Positions 6,413 to 12,774 of a DNA stretch of 13,144 nucleotides are shown piece after piece (position 1 is the first letter of the stretch; every line of letters starts with the position of its first letter). The position numbers were made by a program, and so were the translations under genes. This stretch comes from Verrucomicrobiota bacterium (lineage in GTDB: Bacteria > Verrucomicrobiota > Verrucomicrobiia > Chthoniobacterales > UBA10450), in the NCBI GenBank assembly GCA_003218345.1, contig QHNF01000022.1, positions 1 to 13,144 on the forward strand, written 5' to 3'. The notes beneath the pieces were generated by a model that worked only from the letters and a program-made list of their open reading frames with translations, made no database searches and was not told the origin of the DNA.

Positions 6413-7069
6413 TTGCTTTTCAAACTTATCGCTGGCCTCGTTTTCAACCTGGCTTTTTGCGGTCTTCTGCTCTTTGTGCCGCCCGGCACGTTGCATTGGT
6501 GGCGCAATGGGTGTTTCTCGCCGTAGCCCTGGTCGTGACTGCGGTGGCCGTCTTCGTCATATTTTCCGATAACACCGGCTTACTCTCTGTGAGTGCAAGA
6601 GGTCCCATTCAAAAGGACAGCCCCTATGGGATAAGATTCTCGTGCTATTGCTGGTCGCCTCCTACATCGGGCAGATTATCTTGATTCCGCTCGACGTGGT
6701 CCGGTTTCACCTCATGCCCAAACCGGGCACGCTCGTTTCATTTTTCGGACTGGCGCTTTTCATCGGGGGCTAGTGGATCTTCACCTCGCGATGAAGATGA
6801 ACCCCTTCGCCGTTCCCGTGGTGAGGTTACAGCAAGAAAGACACCAGCGAGTCATCGACCTTCGGCGTCTACGCGGTGGTGCGGCATCCGATGTATGCGG
6901 GCTTTGCGCCGATGGCCATTGGCCCGGCGCTCTCTTGCTGGCGATCGTTCCCATCGCGGTGGTGGGGGTGAGAAGCGTGTTCGAGGAACAATTTTTGAAA
7001 CGGGAACTGGAAGGCTATGAAATCTACACGCACAAAGTTCGTTACCGGCTGATTCCATCCGTCTGGTAA
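6413..7069 (+). pseudogene. Isoprenylcysteine carboxyl methyltransferase-like membrane protein, broken
   Basis: Piecing frames together gives a typical bacterial ICMT/PEMT-like membrane methyltransferase. The pieces are LIAGLVFNLAFCGLLLFVPP (6425-6484), FLAVALVVTAVAVFVIFS (about 6514-6570), ILVLLLVASYIGQIILIPLD (about 6636-6695), then the family's SAM-binding signature VVRHPMYAGFAP (6876 onward), and FEEQFLKRELEGYEIY with a normal end at 7069. At least five frame changes are needed, near 6512, 6626, 6785, 6857 and 6930, plus an in-frame TAG at 6771 where Trp is expected. Clustered sequencing errors are an alternative, but the mix of shifts and a stop argues for decay. The family methylates membrane-associated substrates and usually crosses the membrane about five times. 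The intended start is unclear; the TTG at 6413 fits the first segment. Confidence 0.8.
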
Positions 7070-7086
7070 ACGGCGCGGAGTTGTAA

Positions 7087-7105
7087 GGCAAGCGCTTCGC
7101 TTGCC
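7087..7105. repeat. Perfect 8-bp hairpin after the methyltransferase pseudogene
   Basis: GGCAAGCG (7087-7094) pairs perfectly with CGCTTGCC (7098-7105) around CTT. A second GC-rich inverted pair, GGCGG with CCGCC, lies at about 7143-7157. This resembles the other intergenic palindromic repeats in the window and may work as a bidirectional end of transcription for the pseudogene and the tRNA. Confidence 0.6.
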
Positions 7106-7191
7106 GAGCGCTGCCATGAAGTGGAAACTGTGCGGCTTGGCAGGCGGAGCGCCCGCCCCCACACCAGTCACGATTTACATCCTGATAAAAA

Positions 7192-7265
7192 CGCGCCCGG
7201 GGTGACTCGAACACCCGACCCACGGATTAGAAATCCGTTGCTCTATCCGGCTGAGCTACGGGCGC
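7192..7265 (-). tRNA. tRNA-Arg (anticodon UCU)
   Basis: The reverse strand folds as a complete cloverleaf. The acceptor stem is GCGCCCG with CGGGCGC, the D-arm GCTC/GAGC, the anticodon stem ACGGA/TCCGT with loop TTTCTAA, the variable loop GGGTC, and the T-arm GGGTG-TTCGAGT-CACCC. The anticodon TCT reads AGA/AGG arginine codons. The discriminator is G at 7192 and CCA is not encoded. A run of five T follows the 3' end on the tRNA strand and may terminate transcription. An integrase remnant begins 72 bases from its 5' end, pointing away. Confidence 0.97.
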
Positions 7266-7337
7266 AGTTGACAGGTAAAATCGCATAGGCGGACAGATTT
7301 TCGTTGCCATTCACGGTGCGCTTCTACGGTCGGCCTT

Positions 7338-8037
7338 GTGAAACAGCGCAAACCGGCGAAAACATGGGAAAAGGACACGCCTGCAAAATCTCGTTCGTCA
7401 TAAAATCCGGGCGGTATTATGCCAGAGCTTTCGCTGGCGGCAAAGAGGTTTGGAAGTCGCTCAAGACTTCGCATTTCAGTGTGGCGCAGGCGAAGCTTGC
7501 TGAATTCCTCAAAGAGCATCGCGAGCGTGTCAGGAATGGCAATGGCGAAGTCTCGGCAGAAATGACCTTCGGCGAGGCTGCAGCGATTCATCTCCGCAAT
7601 CTCGATGACAATCTGAGCATCAAGAGACGCACACGCGATTACTGGCGAGAATGCCTTGCAGCGCTTCAAAAAAGCTGGCCGCGACTGAGCGAAACTGAAA
7701 TTCGCAACATTACGCAAACCGATTGTAAAGAATGGGTGCGCCCATCGCAAGACAATGTCAGCGACTCGTTACAACAACACAGTCTCCGTTCTGCGACATG
7801 TTCTCAACGTGGCCGTTGAATGTGGCGTTGTTTACAGCAATGCGGCAGCGGTTGTGAAACGGGCCGCTGTGCCCGGAAAAGAAATCGCGCTGCCAACGAC
7901 CGAGAAATTCAACGCAATCATGCGGAAATGCGCGCGGGCCAAAGCCGAGATTCGACTAACTGCGCCGACTTCGCGGAAGGCTTGGCATTCACAGGCTGTC
8001 GGGTCGGTGAGGCGCGCGAGATCACTTTGCGAATTTA
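7338..8037 (+). pseudogene. Tyrosine-type integrase, frameshifted and truncated
   Basis: Joined frames give a phage/island integrase. The N-terminus is VKQRKPAKTWEKD from the GTG at 7338, then NLVRHK in a second frame, then the DNA-binding arm SGRYYARAFAGGKEVWKSL with HFSVAQAKLAEFLKEHRERV in a third (about 7407-7740). The core-binding helix YNNTVSVLRHVLNVAVECG follows in another frame (7755-7920), and ADFAEGLAFTGCRVGEARE last (about 7960-8030). The TGCRVGE block contains the first catalytic arginine of tyrosine recombinases. The HxxR motif and catalytic tyrosine are missing, because family similarity stops near 8037. At least four frame changes are required, so it cannot be active. The longest open frame has a different, spurious N-terminus starting at 7304. 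Its place beside tRNA-Arg suggests an old integration event, although it lies on the 5' side of the tRNA, which is unusual. Confidence 0.85.
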
Positions 8038-8885
8038 CCTACAAATGGGGACAGACCCCTGAGCTGTTATCATAAACTCGGACGATCCTCACAATCTCAC
8101 TTCTGGAGCTGATTGATCACAACCGTTCAACAAAAGGCAGCCTGAACAAAGACGGATCAGGTTCGATGGGACGAATCCCCCAGCGTGGACCAGAAGTCTT
8201 CCCGTCGTCCTTTTTCCACCAATTCCCAAGCCTCCGCACGGGCCCGTCGCGTCGCAATTTTATCTAGCAAGAAGAGGAAAAGATATCTGGGCGTCAGTGC
8301 TGATCATTAAGTTCAAGTAGAAGGGCGGGCCTACTCTGCAAGTTACGAAGCCCGACAGCGCAAAGATAAGCGCGGCGTTGATCTGATTTCCGATGTGCTC
8401 CCATTCGGCGCGCTGTTCGCCGCTTTGAAGCGCGGCAACGGTTCATCAAACGCGCCCGTCTTAAAACCCCCGGCAAATCCAGCCGGGATCGCGCCGAGAG
8501 CTACGCTATGCTACGCATTTGGCTGCAGAACATCCAATTCAAAGTCAGTGCGCTTTGATGTACCCGTTTTTCGAATTCCTCTCTGAGTTGGCCTAGATTT
8601 CCGCAGCTGAATTCTCGGTTGCCACTAATTTAGCTACTGAAAGTACGACTGGAGAACGAAGATTTCCGAATTCCAGCGGCTTTCCTTCGTGCGAGGGAAA
8701 CAATTGCAATTGGAAATGTCAATAAGCGGCACTCCGCGCATTAAATGGCGGGCGAAGACAAAGTAATGAGAAGTTCGAACCCAGCTTGAAGCTGAGCCGC
8801 GAATCCTGGCAGCGCAAAAAGCGCGACCTTTAGGACATAGCCTCGAACGAAATGCTTTTGCACCTCGGACATCGGCCAGCCGCTT
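8038..8885. other. Gene-poor decayed stretch after the integrase
   Basis: No convincing gene was found on either strand. The stretch starts with a short GGGGACAGACCCC hairpin motif (8047-8059). Around 8347-8410 one frame reads YEARQRKDKRGVDLISDVLP, which looks protein-like, but it cannot be extended or assigned. Other small features are the inverted repeat CAGCTT-G-AAGCTG near 8780 and CAATTGCAATTG near 8702. It is probably eroded accessory DNA joining the integrase and acetyltransferase fragments. Confidence 0.5.
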
Positions 8886-9365
8886 CTAATCCAACTGGCC
8901 GATGCCTTTGCCCTGCAACCCGGACTCACCCACCAGCTTTTTCATCTCGAGTTTGCCCGCCGTCAGGTCGATGTTCTTACCGCCGACGATTCCTACCAGC
9001 TGGTCATTGTAGTAGACGCCGAAATATTCCCGTGTCGGATGGGTGAAATACTTTCGCAGCTCGCTTTGGTTTTCCGAAAACTGCGGCACGAAGCTTTCGC
9101 GGACAGCCGAGACCTTTAGCCACACGATGACCTTGCTGACGTTCGGCAGTTGTAGCGTAAAGATTCCGTTGTAATACTCCACCCCCTCGGCGGGTTTCTT
9201 TTCCGTCGCCAGAAGATTGTCCAGCAGGTGCGAAGCCACCTGAATGATCTCGTGCTTGCGCACGCCATAGTTCGTGAGTTCGTTGTGAAAGCCTTTCGCG
9301 ACTAGTTTCAACATCTGATCGCGCTGCTTCTTGCTGGCGATTTCTTTGTCGTTCTGCTCGTCCAT
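8886..9365 (-). pseudogene. GNAT-type acetyltransferase with N-terminal helical domain, truncated
   Basis: This 159-residue leftward frame starts MDEQNDKEIASKKQRDQMLK from the ATG at 9365. Residues 18-52 (MLKLVAKGFHNELTNYGVRK onward, ending in HLLDNLL) form a charged helical domain. Residues 63-158 look like the front of a GNAT acetyltransferase: REYFGVYYNDQLVGIVGG, then AGKLEMKKLVGESGL and QGKGIG (151-156), which fits the acetyl-CoA-binding Q/R-x-x-G-x-G/A motif. It stops three residues later, whereas the GNAT fold needs another 50 or so residues after this motif. No continuation was found in the other two frames of the next 190 bases, so the gene appears cut by a rearrangement. The frame is open upstream to 9563, but that Pro-rich part is probably noncoding. 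The substrate is unknown. Confidence 0.6.
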
Positions 9366-9713
9366 TGCTGCCGCCAGCCGCACTATTCTCGCCTTCACAG
9401 CTAAAGTCCAGACTGGCAGAACCGCATGAGAAGCCCCTACTGCTCTGCAATTCGGTTCCGTAGGCGCCGGACGATCGGTTGTTTTGCTTTTGGGCTTCCC
9501 CGGAGGTTTTGGGACTTCCGGGACTGCCCAGGCTTTCGCGCGCGCGTCGAGAAGTCCTTCCACGCAGGCTGCCCGTCTTCGCCCACGTCAAAGGGCAAAT
9601 CTTTCACAGTGCGAATTTGCGCTTACGTGGGGTTTGATTTTCTTCGGAACGTGAAAAAACGAATCATAGAGTAGCTCATCGAGTTACCTGTCTCGCGGCA
9701 GCGGAAATGGCAA
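9366..9713. other. No supported gene
   Basis: Several overlapping frames are open on both strands here, but none shows family-like sequence. The leftward acetyltransferase frame continues through the first 200 bases as a Pro/Lys-rich stretch, and the rightward frame 9426-9674 is rich in Arg and Cys. The rest seems to be the upstream region of the leftward acetyltransferase and of the rightward zinc-finger ORF. I see no clear promoter. Confidence 0.4.
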
Positions 9714-9959
9714 TTGCGACAGAAGCAAAACGGTTTGTGCCAGAACTGCTGGAAGCCAGCGGCTCCAGGTTCCGTCAATTGTGTTGAGCACATGGTCGAG
9801 CACCGAGTAGCGGACCGCAATCGTTACGAGCCCAAGCGCGGACGGACACACCAATATCGGAGAACCAAGAGCTACCGCCTCGCTGCGGCCGTTCAGGGCG
9901 ACCAGCGCCTACTCCGACCACGCGATGTGGCAAGAACTCCTCAACAGTCGATGCCTTGA
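9714..9959 (+). CDS. Small protein with CxxC...CxxH zinc-finger-like N-terminus
   Basis: The frame starts with TTG and encodes 81 residues. The first 26 contain LCQNCWKPAAPGSVNCVEH, so Cys9, Cys12, Cys23 and His26 are spaced like a small treble-clef or zinc-ribbon site, followed by a basic stretch (RVADRNRYEPKRGRTHQYRR). Such modules are found in short DNA- or RNA-binding proteins and next to HNH nucleases in mobile elements. No HNH motif is present here. The second half looks less protein-like, so the true protein may be shorter or broken. It overlaps the open frame of the next gene by 35 bases. Whether it is expressed is uncertain, and the function is unknown. Confidence 0.4.
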   Translation: MRQKQNGLCQNCWKPAAPGSVNCVEHMVEHRVADRNRYEPKRGRTHQYRRTKSYRLAAAVQGDQRLLRPRDVARTPQQSMP

Positions 9960-10089
9960 ACACCGAGAACTCGCAAGGCGCGCACTGAGCGAGCGGCCTG
10001 AGCTGCGACGAACCCTACGTGAAAGCAAGTACCATTCTTTCCAAAATAATTGCGGCCAGCGAGCGCCTTCAGACGTTTTGTTTTGTGCA

Positions 10090-10776
10090 ATGCTAGGCGA
10101 ACTCCGGAATTTGCGCGTTCACAACAGGCTCTCATCACAGCTGTTGTCTCGGCTCCTTGCTTTGCGACATTGGAATGAGCTCAAGCTCGCGGAGCGCTCA
10201 GGAATCGCTCGGAGCGTTGTGTCCGCGCATCTCTATGGCCAGCGCCCCATCCGTCCGCAACATCTCACTGCTTATCTCAGAGCACTCGATCGCGACGAGC
10301 GCGCGGCCTTCTTGAGCACTTGGTTGCGCGACAGCCTAGATCATGAGTTGATCACGGATCTACTCGACGGCACCAAGACTGCTTCGATGCCAGCACTGGA
10401 AGAAAATCGGCGTCGGATGCTCGACTGGTGGGCAACGGCGATCGCGCTCGATTCCAAGCTCGCCAAAACCTTCAGCCATCTCATTACCGGCTTGCAGTTT
10501 CCTTCGGTGCTCTTGTTGCCTGTAAGCACCGCCGCTGCTCAATTCCAAAGCTGGCTGTTGGGCAAGGCTTCTAGCGTTTGGTATCTCGTGCGGTCGCTGT
10601 GCTCTCGCGTTGAGCACGCCGCGGTTGCCCTCGTTACTCTCCTTTTGGCTTTGTGCCAGCAGGGCAAGGTAAGTCAGCAGGCGGGGGAGGTGGCGGGCGA
10701 AATGGCTGAGAAAGCTGTTGCCACTTCGCTCATCGCCACGTCGATCCGACAGTGTCAGCGCAGCACGCCTCGCTAA
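10090..10776 (+). CDS. Helix-turn-helix (XRE/Cro-like) protein with long helical C-terminus
   Basis: The open frame begins at 9925. I place the start at the ATG 10090 (MLGELRNLRVHNRLSSQLLS) because protein-like sequence begins there; the upstream 55 residues are irregular. The 228-residue product has a helix-turn-helix at about 31-60, LKLAERSGIARSVVSAHLYG followed by QRPIRPQHL, like a Cro/CI-type repressor. A helical domain with LDRDERAAFLSTWLRD and LEENRRRMLDWWATAIA follows. A short hydrophobic stretch, AAVALVTLLLALC (about 177-189), comes next, too short to be a sure membrane helix. The end overlaps the FHA fragment in another frame, so its last residues may not be original. It is likely a DNA-binding regulator from a mobile element; its target is unknown. 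No ribosome binding site is visible. Confidence 0.6.
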   Translation: MLGELRNLRVHNRLSSQLLSRLLALRHWNELKLAERSGIARSVVSAHLYGQRPIRPQHLTAYLRALDRDERAAFLSTWLRDSLDHELITDLLDGTKTASMPALEENRRRMLDWWATAIALDSKLAKTFSHLITGLQFPSVLLLPVSTAAAQFQSWLLGKASSVWYLVRSLCSRVEHAAVALVTLLLALCQQGKVSQQAGEVAGEMAEKAVATSLIATSIRQCQRSTPR

Positions 10777-11030
10777 CGAAATCGCCGGGTGAATATCGTC
10801 TCAAAGACTTGGGGTCAAAAAATGGGACACAGATCAATGGCGTTCTGATTACTGACGCTGAGTTGAAGGATGGTGTTGAAATTCGATTCGGGTATGTCAC
10901 GGGAGTTTTCCTGGATGCGACCGCAAGCATTGATCAGACCGGGGAATTGCAAGTTCCGGGTGAGCACGACCGCCCCGCGCGGATTCGAGTTCGAGAAACG
11001 CAGTCAATTTTTCGTCCGCGGGCACAATGA
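10731..11030 (+). pseudogene. Orphan FHA domain fragment
   Basis: The frame encodes the second half of a forkhead-associated domain, which binds phosphothreonine peptides. Visible blocks are HVDPTVSAQHASL, with the conserved S-x-x-H, LKDLGSKNGTQINGV, with the conserved N-G-T, and DGVEIRFGYVTGVF. The first strands and the usual GR motif are missing: in this frame a TGA lies at 10707-10709, and the residues between it and the conserved part are not FHA-like. A GTG at 10752 would be the only start for a free fragment of 92 residues. The C-terminal half, past about 10910, overlaps the antisense small-gene remnant and is not domain sequence. It appears to be a piece of a larger signalling protein left after recombination, not a working gene. 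Confidence 0.65.
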
Positions 11031-11276
11031 AGCGTCGATTCGTACAACATATGAATGCCGCTGACTTTGACGAGTTAAGCGAAGCGGAGAAATGATTTGA
11101 TCGGCGACAAGTCGACGACGTGTTGTTTCATGAAACCGCACAATGAAGCATTTGCCATCATCGCGATGTGCGTCTGCAATCGAAATCGTTCGCCCGTTGG
11201 AATCAATCGCTGAGACACAGCCCCAACTCCAACAGGCTTTACTGAGATTGTCGGCGATCATCTCCCAGTAATTCAC
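10897..11276 (-). pseudogene. Small conserved-looking protein gene split by a 116-bp insertion
   Basis: From the GTG at 11276 the reverse strand reads VNYWEMIADNLSKACWSWGC (11276-11217), then VSAIDSNGRTISIADAHRDD and GKCFIV. The frame then runs into unrelated sequence and stops at 11004. The natural continuation is found 116 bases further on in another frame, FIVPADEKLTAFLELESARGG (about 11031-10969), with a stop at 10899-10897. Joining the two parts restores a protein of about 85-90 residues. It resembles a small family that I believe is common in soil Verrucomicrobia; that is recollection, not a search result. No function is known to me. The product has no signal peptide or membrane helix. 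The joined gene is inactive as it stands. Confidence 0.65.
11034..11149. mobile_element. 116-bp insertion flanked by an 11-bp direct repeat
   Basis: CACAATGAAGC occurs at 11023-11033 and again at 11139-11149, and removing one copy plus the DNA between restores a continuous small coding frame on the reverse strand. That is the pattern of a short insertion with target duplication or of a slippage duplication. The insert contains the perfect palindrome GTTTCATGAAAC (11125-11136) and GTCGAC (11112-11117). No long terminal inverted repeats and no coding capacity were seen. Confidence 0.55.
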
Positions 11277-11355
11277 GCGTGGCGGATTATGGTTCTTTTG
11301 TTGTCCACACGGCAATGAACAAAATGATATGAACGGGGCGCAATGACGCGCGCGA

Positions 11356-11391
11356 AACAAAAAGCCGCCACGCGGTGGAAGCGTGACGGCT
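11356..11391 (-). terminator. Rho-independent terminator of the tail-fibre remnant
   Basis: AGCCGCCACGC (11363-11373) and GCGTGACGGCT (11381-11391) form an 11-bp stem with one mismatch and a 7-base loop. Read leftward, the stem is followed by TTTTTGTTT (11363 down to 11356). It lies 41 bases after the stop of the leftward S74 remnant, the expected place for its terminator. Confidence 0.8.
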
Positions 11392-11431
11392 GATTGTGAA
11401 ATGCTGTTGCTTTGTTCGGGTGGACGCAGCT

Positions 11432-11881
11432 TTAGGGATTGTTGACCACTTGCGGCGCAGGTTTGCTCGCTTCAAGCTGTGCACCCACTTTCTGGATTCG
11501 TGAGGCCTGTTCGTTCAAACTTGCGATGAGGGCTTTGATTTCTGTTTGCTGCCGCGCGGCAATCGCCCGGAAGTCCTTCCGCTGCTGCGCCACCGTAGAG
11601 CTTAGTTCGGTGATCGTCGCTTCTTGTTGCTCCACTTTGCGATGCGCTTTGAGGAACTCGTTGAGCAACATGGCGTTCACCGCCTCGTAACGGACCGGGT
11701 AACTTTCTCGTCGGCATCGCGAGCCGCCAGAGCGGGATTGACCTTTTCCACTTCCTCGGCCATGAGGCCAAACTGCGGTATGCCGTCTGGGTCAAGCTCG
11801 TGCTTTTAGCGAAAAGTCACCGGTTGGAGGTCAAGGTCGCTTCGCTGGCTTTGTCCATCGGCTCGATTGAATTGGTAAGAA
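11432..11881 (-). pseudogene. Tail-fibre-like protein, C-terminal Peptidase_S74 chaperone domain, broken
   Basis: The reverse strand reads IEPMDKASEA, PVTFR, then KHELDPDGIPQFGLMAEEVE with KVNPALAARDAD, then YPVRYEAVNAMLLNEFLKAH, and a coiled coil of Gln/Glu/Ala repeats ending APQVVNNP at 11434-11432. This is the intramolecular chaperone auto-processing domain (Peptidase_S74) that ends tail fibres and large surface adhesins and trimerises them before cutting itself off. Two frame changes are needed (about 11823 and 11704), and a TAA replaces the expected Tyr after PVTFR (about 11811). Similarity ends near 11881, only 19 bases before the MITE-like element, so the N-terminal part is lost. The last 82 residues (MNAMLLNEFLKAH onward) remain open from 11680. 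The intrinsic terminator after the gene survives. Confidence 0.82.
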
Positions 11882-11899
11882 TAAGCATAAAATTTTTAG

Positions 11900-12086
11900 T
11901 AGTGGCCTACTTTGAAATGAAAACTAGAAACAGAAATCCTAAGTGGCTTGATTATGGAAAACAGATTCCGTTACACGAACGGATTTATGGATGCATCTAC
12001 CAGCACAATATCCTCTGTTCAATAGGCGCAGATAAGCCAATTGGCACCCCTGGTTGCATCCGATAAAAAGTCAAAGTAGCCCACTA
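11900..12086. mobile_element. 187-bp MITE-like element with 16-bp terminal inverted repeats
   Basis: TAGTGGCCTACTTTGA (11900-11915) and TCAAAGTAGCCCACTA (12071-12086) are inverted copies with 15 of 16 matches. The interior is clearly more A+T-rich than its neighbours. It holds one 49-codon frame from the ATG at 11917 to 12066 (MKTRNRNPKWLDYGKQIPLH and onward) that I do not recognise. It is far too short for a transposase, so the element is a MITE, an IS remnant, or a paired regulatory palindrome. No clear target duplication was found at its edges. Confidence 0.55.
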
Positions 12087-12142
12087 TCAATTATTTAATG
12101 TTTCGTTAAAGGTAAGCTTCCCGCGATGCGTCCGACACCACT

Positions 12143-12307
12143 ATGCGATTTCAAAAAAAGCTTGTGGATCAGGCGTCGTTAGAGTATGGCACGACAAGAC
12201 AGCCGAGCGACGTTGGCACACTGGTATTAATCGACGCAGTTTGGTCTGGAGTTTTTGAGCGGGGCGAGATTGTCTCGCCGGGAGAAAGCATTGCCAGCAA
12301 GTTGTGA
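12143..12307 (+). CDS. Small ORF of 54 residues, unknown
   Basis: The ATG at 12143 opens a short frame reading MRFQKKLVDQASLEYGT and ending SPGESIASKL before TGA at 12305-12307. The mix of residues (GTLVLIDAVWSGVF) looks protein-like, but I recognise no family and see no ribosome binding site. The sequence GGCGAGA-TTG-TCTCGCC within it is a perfect 7-bp hairpin, so it may be noncoding repeat DNA instead. Nothing else is visible between the MITE-like element and the small secreted protein at 12448. Confidence 0.22.
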   Translation: MRFQKKLVDQASLEYGTTRQPSDVGTLVLIDAVWSGVFERGEIVSPGESIASKL

Positions 12308-12447
12308 GTCTTGATCTGGCAACGCCCGATGCGCGTCATCGTCGCCCGCTCAAATTCTTTTTATACCATCGAAGTGTAAAAAGCAACCGGTGCCAAATGG
12401 ACAAAGCGTTATTCAGCCGCGCACCGAGGTTGTACCACACTGTGAGA

Positions 12448-12774
12448 TCATTTCGCCGGCTGATGTTTTTGGAGGTTCATGAACCCGACAACTAATTTCT
12501 CGAAGAAGTTTGGACGCGGTCGGGCGACATACCTGTGGCGGCGCGGCGCTTGTTTTTCAGTCTTGGTCTTCGCCTGGGCGACCGAATAATGCTCCAAACG
12601 TTCAGGAACTACCAGATCCTCCTCCTCTATTTGAGGTACCAACGGCGCATCCTCAGCCCCCCACCTAGCCGGCTGGACTTTAACAAGCGCAGCTTTTTGT
12701 TCGGCGGGAACGGCGAGCAAAATCGCAACCCCTCCGGTGATCCCAAAAATTGCAGCAAGTAAAGCGGATTTCAT
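12448..12774 (-). CDS. Small membrane-anchored or secreted hypothetical protein
   Basis: The 108-residue leftward frame from the ATG at 12774 begins MKSALLAAIFGITGGVAILL, a short positively charged start followed by about 20 hydrophobic residues. This fits a signal peptide or N-terminal membrane anchor. Then come a middle part with an acidic patch (PQIEEEDLVVPERL, 47-60) and a strongly basic stretch (about 69-87, KTKTEKQAPRRHRYVARPRP). The end is an amphipathic FFEKLVVGFMNLQK. No known domain is recognised. The frame is open 14 residues further upstream, but this ATG puts the hydrophobic segment at the N-terminus, as expected for export. The basic part would face the periplasm or outside. No Shine-Dalgarno site is visible and its neighbours give no functional clue. 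Confidence 0.5.
   Translation of the reverse strand: MKSALLAAIFGITGGVAILLAVPAEQKAALVKVQPARWGAEDAPLVPQIEEEDLVVPERLEHYSVAQAKTKTEKQAPRRHRYVARPRPNFFEKLVVGFMNLQKHQPAK

Noticed and set aside
7304..7406. N-terminus MPFTVRFYGRPCET of the longest integrase frame
   Set aside because: Integrase-like sequence at this place is found in the other two frames (VKQRKPAKTWEKD, NLVRHK), so this start is a by-product of frameshifts.
8347..8500. Protein-like stretch YEARQRKDKRGVDLISDVLP
   Set aside because: Too short to assign and it dissolves into repeat-like sequence after about 30 residues; noted only as a possible gene scrap.
9004..9591. 195-residue second leftward frame over the acetyltransferase
   Set aside because: Gly/Ser/Arg-rich with no domain; the neighbouring frame carries the GNAT-like sequence.
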